Shown piece after piece: positions 1 to 5,262 of a DNA stretch of 6,581 bases. Both the position numbers and the translations under genes were made by a program. The notes under the pieces are model-generated. The model saw only the letters and a list, made by a program, of their open reading frames with translations, was not told where the DNA came from and made no database searches. Positions within the stretch are counted from its first letter, which is position 1. Every line of letters starts with the position of its first letter. Source of the stretch: Caldifarciminota bacterium (GTDB lineage Bacteria; Hydrothermota; Hydrothermia; B15-G9); contig JAMOPK010000365.1 of assembly GCA_027064565.1 (NCBI GenBank), positions 1 to 6,581 on the forward strand, read 5' to 3'.

Positions 1-120
1 GAGTTAAAAAGTGTAATAGCAAGTGCTTGGGACGAGTTTTCCAAGAGTATAAGTTATGCCAAGTGGTGGATAGAAAGATTCCTGGACGGGAAGGGTTATT
101 ATATGGAATTGTGCAGATAA
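1..120 (+). CDS. C-terminal fragment of an unrecognised protein
   Basis: Frame 1 is open from the window edge to a TAA at 118-120 and gives a 39-residue C-terminus. It is rich in aromatic and charged residues (AWDEF, AKWWIERFLDGKGYY) and ends in MELCR. The amphipathic, tryptophan- and lysine-rich composition fits the end of a folded helical protein, and the codon choice (AAG, AGA, ATA) resembles the downstream genes. I do not recognise the family. A transposase C-terminus crossed my mind because of the W/Y/K-rich tail, but nothing here supports it. The gene is broken only by the window edge. A gap of 129 bp separates it from the next gene, so they need not be co-transcribed. Confidence 0.5.
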   Translation, partial: ELKSVIASAWDEFSKSISYAKWWIERFLDGKGYYMELCR

Positions 121-249
121 CTATAAAATAATCCTTGCCCATTGACAGATTCGATAGATTCCTCCATCTTAGAGAGTAAATTCATTAAAATTGGTAGTAA
201 TTCGGTGAGTTTATTCACCAAAATCGATATTTTTCGGGGAGGTCTTGAG
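121..249 (+). other. Intergenic region upstream of the ATPase gene
   Basis: This 129-bp AT-rich gap holds a TATAAAAT box at 122-129 and a TTGACA hexamer at 142-147. Neither has a convincing partner at 16-18 bp, so no sigma-70 promoter is called. A small inverted repeat, GGTGA (204-208) with TCACC (215-219), could form a 5-bp hairpin with a 6-base loop. It lies too far from the left-hand stop and lacks a U-run directly after the stem, so it is not called a terminator. The reading frame of the downstream gene stays open back to a TTG at 142, but the strong ribosome binding site just before 250 argues that this stretch is untranslated. Confidence 0.5.
236..242 (+). promoter_or_regulatory. Ribosome binding site that sets the ATPase start
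   Basis: GGGGAGG lies 7 nt before the ATG at 250. It is the only strong Shine-Dalgarno match near the 5' end of this frame and decides for ATG 250 over the in-frame TTG at 142, which is preceded by CTTGCCCA and has no such site. Confidence 0.8.
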
Positions 250-1383
250 ATGATTGTCGAAAGAACTATTCTGAAAAGGATTGAACGATATCTTTTTAAA
301 GGCAAAATAATTGCTATCTACGGTGCAAGACAGGTTGGAAAGACAACCCTTGTGAAGGAACTTATCAAAAAATTCCCGGATGACTCAGTCTATTTAAACT
401 GCGATGAGCCAGATATCCGAACTCTTTTGAGCAACAAAACCTCAACTGAATTGAGATTTGTTGTTGGGAATAAAAAACTTGTGGTCATAGATGAGGCTCA
501 GCGGGTTAAAGATATTGGAGTCACCCTGAAATTGATGGTGGATAATTTCCCCGAAAAACAGATAGTTGTAACCGGATCATCTTCCTTTGAACTGACCGGA
601 AAAATAGCCGAACCCCTGACTGGAAGGAAAATCGACTTCATCCTTTTCCCTTTTTCATTAGAAGAAATTTCCCAAATCTATTCTCCTTTAGAGATCAGAC
701 GCCTCCTTCCGAGGTTTCTGGTCTTTGGGATGTATCCCGAAGTTGTTTTGAAACCTGAGCTTTCCCGTGAAATTTTGAGGTCAATTGCTTACAGTTATGC
801 CTTTAAGGACATTTTTCAGCTCTATCGGATTAAAAATCCCGAAGTTCTAGAAAGGCTTCTTCAGGCGCTGGCGCTTCAACTCGGCGCCGAGGTTTCCTAT
901 AACGAACTTTCGGGTCTGGTGGGAGTTGATAAGAACACCGTTGCTAACTACATCCGCATCCTTGAACAGGCTTTTGTTGTGTTCAAACTTTCTCCTTTCA
1001 GCAGGAACCTCAGAAACGAATTGAAAAAGCTGAGAAAAGTCTTCTTTTACGATGTGGGCATAAGAAATGCGTATATAAACAACTTCAATCCGATAGACCT
1101 AAGGGATGATGTCGGTAAGCTATGGGAGAACTTCGTGATACTGGAGCGGATGAAGCTGCTATTCAATCATGGCATCCATGCCAATCTTTACTTCTGGAGA
1201 AAGAACCGGAGAGAAATAGACCTGATTGAGGAGCGGAACGGGAAACTCTTTGCCTACGAAATAAAATGGAGAAAAACGAAGGTGAGGCCGCCCAGAAGTT
1301 TTCAGGAAGCTTACCCGAATTCGCAGTTCTCCGTGATTACAAGGGAAAACTTCCTTGAGTTTTTGCTGCCCAACAACTTATAG
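250..1383 (+). CDS. ATP-binding protein, AAA_14 plus DUF4143 type
   Basis: A 377-residue cytoplasmic P-loop ATPase of the stand-alone type common in archaea and anaerobic or thermophilic bacteria. Residues 1-130 form the AAA domain: Walker A GARQVGKT at 25-32, Walker B LVVIDEA at 77-83 (D81, E82) and a sensor-1-like VTGSSS at 107-112. A winged-helix-like segment follows at about 215-240 (ELSGLVGVDKNTVANYI). The DUF4143 part at about 190-377 has the typical GKLWENFV stretch (E293) and a PD-(D/E)XK-like core, EIDLI at 322-326 (D324) with EIK at 337-339. Length is normal for the family and no domain is missing. The physiological role of these proteins is poorly defined; proposals include mobile-element or defence-related DNA functions, and the nuclease-like core is inferred from motif spacing. 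It ends 50 bp before the next gene, which has its own promoter, so it is probably a separate unit. ATG 250 is chosen over TTG 142 because of the GGGGAGG site. Confidence 0.9.
   Translation: MIVERTILKRIERYLFKGKIIAIYGARQVGKTTLVKELIKKFPDDSVYLNCDEPDIRTLLSNKTSTELRFVVGNKKLVVIDEAQRVKDIGVTLKLMVDNFPEKQIVVTGSSSFELTGKIAEPLTGRKIDFILFPFSLEEISQIYSPLEIRRLLPRFLVFGMYPEVVLKPELSREILRSIAYSYAFKDIFQLYRIKNPEVLERLLQALALQLGAEVSYNELSGLVGVDKNTVANYIRILEQAFVVFKLSPFSRNLRNELKKLRKVFFYDVGIRNAYINNFNPIDLRDDVGKLWENFVILERMKLLFNHGIHANLYFWRKNRREIDLIEERNGKLFAYEIKWRKTKVRPPRSFQEAYPNSQFSVITRENFLEFLLPNNL
1295..1353 (+). promoter_or_regulatory. Candidate upstream activator sites (inverted repeat pair)
   Basis: GAAGTTTTC (1295-1303) recurs exactly in inverted orientation as GAAAACTTC (1345-1353), centre to centre 50 bp. 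Each copy lies in an imperfect dyad (1296-1312 and 1340-1357). Relative to the predicted sigma-54 start near 1431, the centres fall near -132 and -82, where enhancer-binding activators of sigma-54 usually bind. Both copies lie inside the 3' end of the ATPase gene, so coding constraint or chance could explain them. This is an inference with no homologous site for comparison. Confidence 0.25.
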
Positions 1384-1403
1384 CAAAAGGTTCGGGTTGA
1401 ATT

Positions 1404-1420
1404 CTGGCACACGACTTGCT
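1404..1420 (+). promoter_or_regulatory. Sigma-54 (-24/-12) promoter
   Basis: CTGGCACACGACTTGCT matches the RpoN consensus YTGGCAC-N5-TTGCW at every defined base. The invariant GG (1406-1407) and GC (1418-1419) are separated by the required 10 nt. It sits in the 50-bp gap directly before a gene cluster that ends in a sigma-54-type activator. With the C of the GC at -12, transcription would start at about 1431, only about 3 nt before the ATG at 1434. Three other TGGCAC hexamers in the window (2219, 3164, 3980) lack a correctly spaced -12 element. Sigma-54 promoters need an AAA+ activator, and the downstream regulator gene is the obvious candidate. Confidence 0.85.
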
Positions 1421-1433
1421 TTAAAATTTTGGC

Positions 1434-2894
1434 ATGAAGGCAAAATACTGGATGCCAATAGTTATCATAATTCTGTTTGGTGGGTGTAAAAGCAGAGAAT
1501 ATGGGAGTGAACAGCTATTGTTCTCTCCTTCCATCAAGGAGCGTGTGGTGCTGGATAACGTTTTTGTGTCATCCTGGGGCACAATAGTTAAAGACATAGA
1601 TGGAAACCTGTATCTCATCATCGAGGGTGTCAACTCCATCAGATGCTATTCCCTTGAGGACGAAAATGACAGCATCAAGCTCAAATTTCTATGGAAACGC
1701 GAAGGACTTTCGCTTGTCTCTTATGTCAACAACGTGGATTCCGCAAGCAGAACCAACTACATCGCAGCTCTGATCTCGGCCAATCCGATAAAAAGAATGA
1801 AAGACGGAGACACAACATTTAAAGTAAAGGTGTATTCGCTGAGTCTGAAAACGGGTAAAATCGTTGACAGCACTTTTTATATTTCGACGAACGGTAGGAT
1901 GCCCATAGAAAAACCATGGCTATATGGAAAGTGGTTGTTTATCCCTGACAGAAACCCGATTACAAGGGTCAAATTACCGTCAAAATATGTGCTGTTCCAT
2001 CTGGATGAGCATGGGAAGTTCACAAAGCGTCTTGATGTGCCTTTCGGTGCACCGATCACCCGTGTTGCAATTATAAGGGATAAATATGCACTCGTTTCAA
2101 CGGGCTTATTCTATAACCTTGTTCCTGTAAGAACTTCAGGCGTGTCCGATTGGTTTACCGGTGTGTTCCTGATTTCTCTTGATAACGGAAAGATTCTTGA
2201 CCATCTTGTGTTGCAATCTGGCACTTATGGTTCTTCGTTCTTACGCCCCACATCTTCGGATTCCGAATGGGTGGTCTATAATCGTTGTTATTTCTGTGAG
2301 CGATGCGGCGCCACGGTTTACAAGGTGAAATTGGTGCCGCTAAGGGTTGCAGCTTCCATATCCTTCGATGAAGGTGTCGCTGTCGGATGGCCTTTCAGGT
2401 TTGAAGGAAGGCTCCTGTATCCGACCTTTCTGATAAACTCGAAGAAGCTCGTTTTGCTGGATGAAAATCTGAGGATATTTAAAGAAATCCCATGCCCTGA
2501 CTGCGAATACGATTCCCTTTATGTCATGCACTACACATCGCTGAAAACTCGTAAAGGAACGAATGCCTATGTCTATCCCCTTCGGGTAACCGGAGAGAAG
2601 TATCCGGCGATTGTCGTTGTGAGCGATAAAACGGGGCAAATAGTGAGAGACCCTTCTTATGCGACCGGCAGAGATGTTAAAGGGAGGTTCCAGAATGTGC
2701 CTGAAGTGTTTGTTTATCTTCCACCTTACGACAAGCTTAATTATAAGAACGTTTTGCTTAAGAAAGGACACATTCCCGGTTGGGTCCCTGAAATCAAAGA
2801 CAGGTTGATCGTTTTTTCCACATCGCAGCACAACAAGGTGGTATTAAGGGAGTTAAGGCTTTTCGGCGAGTCAAAAGGAAGGGAGGGGAAATGA
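1434..2894 (+). CDS. Predicted beta-propeller lipoprotein with cysteine clusters
   Basis: A 486-residue exported protein of no recognised family. The N-terminus is a lipoprotein signal: basic MKAKYW, a hydrophobic stretch IVIIILF, then FGGC with Cys18 as the lipidation site. The -3 residue is Phe rather than the usual Leu, and +2 is Lys, not the Asp retention signal of enterics. The rest is beta-rich and repeats strand-turn units such as KTGKIVDS (139-146), DNGKILDH (250-257) and DKTGQIVRD (398-406), typical of propeller blades. Beyond Cys18 and Cys71 it has a CxxCxxC cluster (C285, C288, C291) and CPDC (C354, C357), which could bind metal or form disulfides; no CxxCH heme motif is present. 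It is the first gene of the operon behind the sigma-54 promoter, and its TGA overlaps the kinase start (ATGA). A sensory or accessory role with the kinase is inferred from position. No Shine-Dalgarno precedes ATG 1434. An alternative ATG at 1452 would lose the basic part of the signal. Confidence 0.8.
   Translation: MKAKYWMPIVIIILFGGCKSREYGSEQLLFSPSIKERVVLDNVFVSSWGTIVKDIDGNLYLIIEGVNSIRCYSLEDENDSIKLKFLWKREGLSLVSYVNNVDSASRTNYIAALISANPIKRMKDGDTTFKVKVYSLSLKTGKIVDSTFYISTNGRMPIEKPWLYGKWLFIPDRNPITRVKLPSKYVLFHLDEHGKFTKRLDVPFGAPITRVAIIRDKYALVSTGLFYNLVPVRTSGVSDWFTGVFLISLDNGKILDHLVLQSGTYGSSFLRPTSSDSEWVVYNRCYFCERCGATVYKVKLVPLRVAASISFDEGVAVGWPFRFEGRLLYPTFLINSKKLVLLDENLRIFKEIPCPDCEYDSLYVMHYTSLKTRKGTNAYVYPLRVTGEKYPAIVVVSDKTGQIVRDPSYATGRDVKGRFQNVPEVFVYLPPYDKLNYKNVLLKKGHIPGWVPEIKDRLIVFSTSQHNKVVLRELRLFGESKGREGK
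2876..2888 (+). promoter_or_regulatory. Purine-rich ribosome binding site of the kinase gene
   Basis: AGGAAGGGAGGGG ends just before two adjacent ATG codons (2891 and 2894). GGGAGGGG is only 2 nt from the first ATG and 5 nt from the second, while the AGGA at 2876-2879 is better spaced for the first. The start may therefore be either codon, differing by one Met. The site lies in the last codons of the lipoprotein gene, which suggests translational coupling. Confidence 0.65.
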
Positions 2895-5257
2895 TGCTGG
2901 CAATTTTAACAGCAGCTTTATTTTCGTGGGCGCCTTTCGCCATAAAGATGTTCAATCTGAGCGACCCGCCCATCGGAGCGTTTAGGACGGAAAGCCATCT
3001 GTATGTTGTGGCCTATCACGGAACAGTTTATAAGTTTTCTTTTGATCCATTAGATACATCGGATTTCGCGGAAATCTCTGACTCTTTTGAACTGCCGCTT
3101 GAGAAAATCGTTCCGGGACACAGGGGCAAAGACTCCAACTTTAGAGTTCACAACATTGTTTACTGGCACAAACGCCTCGTTGTTTTGACCGATTACGGCG
3201 TCTGGGCTTCGGATACAGGCGAGGACTTCCAGAGATGGAAGCCGATAACCAGAGACCGTCCGCTGGAGATAGCCGGCGATTCCGAGAATTTGTTTATCCT
3301 GTTTTCTGATAAGGTGAGCAAAGTCATCGAACGCAATGGCGATTACCTGATTGAAAAAGTCGCAAAAGCCAATCTGACATATCCCTGTTTCTCCAGCTTC
3401 GTCGATGGAATCCTGTTTTTCGAATCGTCGGACACGCTCTGGATTCTGCATGGCGATTCTTTGACAAAATTTTCTTTTATAATTCCCAAAAACAAGGCTA
3501 AGAAACATAGAGTATTTATCAGAAGCATAAATAGAGGTTTGTATCCATCCATTAGAGGCAACGATAAGTTTGTAGCTCGAGATACCTTTTCGGGATACAC
3601 AGTTGCTTATGTAGGCGGCATCAAATCGAGTGCCGATGACCAAGCCGAAGTTTCAACTTATTACCTTGTTCTTGACAGCAGTTTCAATGTGGTAGATTCG
3701 ATTCGTATCCTGGATTTTACACACAGAGACATTGTATTCAATCATGGATATTTTTGGATATTTGGTGACAAATCTATTTTTGGAGGGGCGCATTATGCAC
3801 TTAAAGGTTATCCTCCTTCGTTAAAGGATTCTCTGTCAACAAAATTGGTTCCATTGGTAGTGGTTCCCGGCGACAAAGGATTCAATTTTGTTTCTTATAG
3901 ACCAAGTTTTATTGGCATTTTTTCTAACAAAGCGCCTGAACACCTATATTCTCTATTTGTTGAATTTCTTGAAATATTTTGGCACAAAAAGAAATTGCCT
4001 CTTATCCACAGTCAACCGAAAGATTTCATCCTATTCAGCAGCTCTTTCAATCCTTGCCTTTCCTTCGATGAGCGCAACAACGGGATCGTGCTTGTTGTGC
4101 CCCGAATTGACGAATCGCTGGATTATGCCGCTTCGCTTGTCAGCTGGGCGGAAGGGCATCAGTTTCCATGGAGCGCACGGGCGGCGCTGGACAGCCTCGA
4201 CGCCGCCATGGAAATCTACCGTGTCCTTGATCCGGATAGACTTACATATCTGTTCAAACTCAGGAACAGGCTTTATCAGCAGGTTAAAATCATGGAATCC
4301 ATCAGAACTAACTGGCTCAGGCTGCTCTTTGCCCTCATCTGGGCCTTCACCATTTTCATGTTTCTGAAAGCGAGGCAAGCGTTTCACAAATTCAAAGCTC
4401 AATACGCTCCACTGCCGGCCGAAGACACCATCAAAAGCGTTCTCAGAATTCCAATTTTCCACAAGTTCCCATCATTATGGCAGCCGCTCATGGAGAAAGG
4501 GGATTTCAGTTGCGAGATCCTCAAAGACGATACCCTGCACAGAAACCTACTCGATTCTCTTCAGATGATGGTCGCCATAGAAAAAGAATTCCGGCATGTT
4601 CATCCCAGATGGGAAAATATGTTCAAAAAAGCCAAGAGCAGCCTCCTACTTCTGGCTTATATCTTTAAACTCCAGCGTCTTTGTCAGTTTGGAGGGATCG
4701 TTAGAAACGGGTTCAAAAAGGCGCTTGTTGACTCACTTAACGCTATAGCCCATGCGAGGGAAGAACTCAAAACACTGCTCGAAAAGGGCAGGGCGGACAT
4801 AATCCAGGGGGCACTCCTTCCGGTCATCGAGGACATCAGGCGGAAGTATTCGGCTCAGGGGGTGATCGTAAACACTGAGATCTCGCAGCAGGCGTCTTAC
4901 ACGTTTTACCCGTCCGAACTTGCAAAATTTAAATCATGTTTCAGGGCGATACTTGAGAACGCTGTCGAGGCCTATTCCGATGACGGGACTTTGAAAAAGA
5001 TAGAAATAAAGGCCTCAGCCCTGCCGGACGTGCTGGAGATCTCCATTAGGGACTATGGCAGAGGAATGGATCCTGATACGATTTCCGAAATCTTCAAACC
5101 GGGATTTTCACATGGGAAACACGGCAAAGGACGGGGCTACGGTCTTGCCGGCTGTGACGAGCTGTTCAAAAAATACGGTGAGGTTGAGGTGCACTCCGAA
5201 CCGGGCAGGGGCACAACTTTTAACATAAAAATTTACTTTCTGCCACCGAGGAGGTGA
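2891..5257 (+). CDS. Membrane sensor histidine-kinase-like protein with propeller-type outer domain
   Basis: A 788-residue protein. Residues 1-18 are hydrophobic and look like a signal sequence or anchor with little positive charge. Residues about 25-400 are beta-rich and propeller-like, with strands such as HLYVVAYHGTVYKFSF (36-51) and an Asp-box-like turn ASDTGEDF (106-113). A helical stem at about 410-472 leads to one membrane span at about 475-492 (LLFALIWAFTIFMFL). The cytoplasmic part has a helical region (510-650) and a C-terminal HATPase_c domain: N-box LENAVEAY (E689, N690), G1 box DYGRGMD (721-727), F-box FKPGFS (735-740) and G2 box GKGRGYGLAG (745-754). I see no canonical H-box. 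His621 (AHAREEL) is only 69 residues before N690, too close for a normal dimerisation hairpin, and His550, 569 and 571 lack the motif context. The receiver protein encoded 5 nt downstream is its likely partner. Two-component pairing is inferred; autokinase activity is uncertain. Bases 3481-4020 are unusually AT-rich. Confidence 0.85.
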   Translation: MMLAILTAALFSWAPFAIKMFNLSDPPIGAFRTESHLYVVAYHGTVYKFSFDPLDTSDFAEISDSFELPLEKIVPGHRGKDSNFRVHNIVYWHKRLVVLTDYGVWASDTGEDFQRWKPITRDRPLEIAGDSENLFILFSDKVSKVIERNGDYLIEKVAKANLTYPCFSSFVDGILFFESSDTLWILHGDSLTKFSFIIPKNKAKKHRVFIRSINRGLYPSIRGNDKFVARDTFSGYTVAYVGGIKSSADDQAEVSTYYLVLDSSFNVVDSIRILDFTHRDIVFNHGYFWIFGDKSIFGGAHYALKGYPPSLKDSLSTKLVPLVVVPGDKGFNFVSYRPSFIGIFSNKAPEHLYSLFVEFLEIFWHKKKLPLIHSQPKDFILFSSSFNPCLSFDERNNGIVLVVPRIDESLDYAASLVSWAEGHQFPWSARAALDSLDAAMEIYRVLDPDRLTYLFKLRNRLYQQVKIMESIRTNWLRLLFALIWAFTIFMFLKARQAFHKFKAQYAPLPAEDTIKSVLRIPIFHKFPSLWQPLMEKGDFSCEILKDDTLHRNLLDSLQMMVAIEKEFRHVHPRWENMFKKAKSSLLLLAYIFKLQRLCQFGGIVRNGFKKALVDSLNAIAHAREELKTLLEKGRADIIQGALLPVIEDIRRKYSAQGVIVNTEISQQASYTFYPSELAKFKSCFRAILENAVEAYSDDGTLKKIEIKASALPDVLEISIRDYGRGMDPDTISEIFKPGFSHGKHGKGRGYGLAGCDELFKKYGEVEVHSEPGRGTTFNIKIYFLPPRR

Positions 5258-5258
5258 T
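5249..5258 (+). promoter_or_regulatory. Near-perfect ribosome binding site overlapping the kinase stop
   Basis: AGGAGGTGAT is complementary to the 3' tail of bacterial 16S rRNA over its whole length, with GGAGG 8 nt before the ATG at 5263. The kinase stop TGA (5255-5257) is part of the same element, so ribosomes finishing the kinase reach the start site of the regulator. Strong translation of the regulator is expected. Confidence 0.85.
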
Positions 5259-5262
5259 ACCT

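Noticed and set aside
142..171. TTGACA as the -35 of a sigma-70 promoter
   Set aside because: The positions 16-18 bp downstream read CCATCT, CATCTT or ATCTTA, none a credible -10 box.
204..219. GGTGA/TCACC hairpin as terminator or riboregulator
   Set aside because: The stem is only 5 bp and no U-run follows it directly. A short T-rich stretch at 231-234 is too distant.
142..249. Upstream extension of the ATPase gene from TTG 142
   Set aside because: There is no ribosome binding site before the TTG, while GGGGAGG sits 7 nt before ATG 250, where the family's usual N-terminus begins.
99..305. Minus-strand open frame of 68 codons over the region before the ATPase gene
   Set aside because: It overlaps the plus-strand ATPase start and its strong ribosome binding site, and its translation looks like no protein family.
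250..1383. ATPase gene as part of the signalling operon or a defence island
   Set aside because: It is a common stand-alone family, is separated by a gap with its own downstream promoter, and no defence or mobile-element partner is visible in the window.
2340..2831. Minus-strand open frame of 163 codons opposite the lipoprotein gene
   Set aside because: It is antisense to well-patterned propeller repeats, with no start context or recognisable motif.
3980..4000. Second sigma-54 promoter, TGGCAC followed by TTGCC
   Set aside because: The spacer between the elements is 9 nt instead of 5 and the site lies inside the kinase gene. The TGGCAC copies at 2219 and 3164 likewise lack a -12 element.
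3888..4367. Plus-strand open frame of 159 codons within the kinase gene
   Set aside because: It is a shadow in another frame of a gene whose own frame encodes the continuous sensor-stem-membrane segment.
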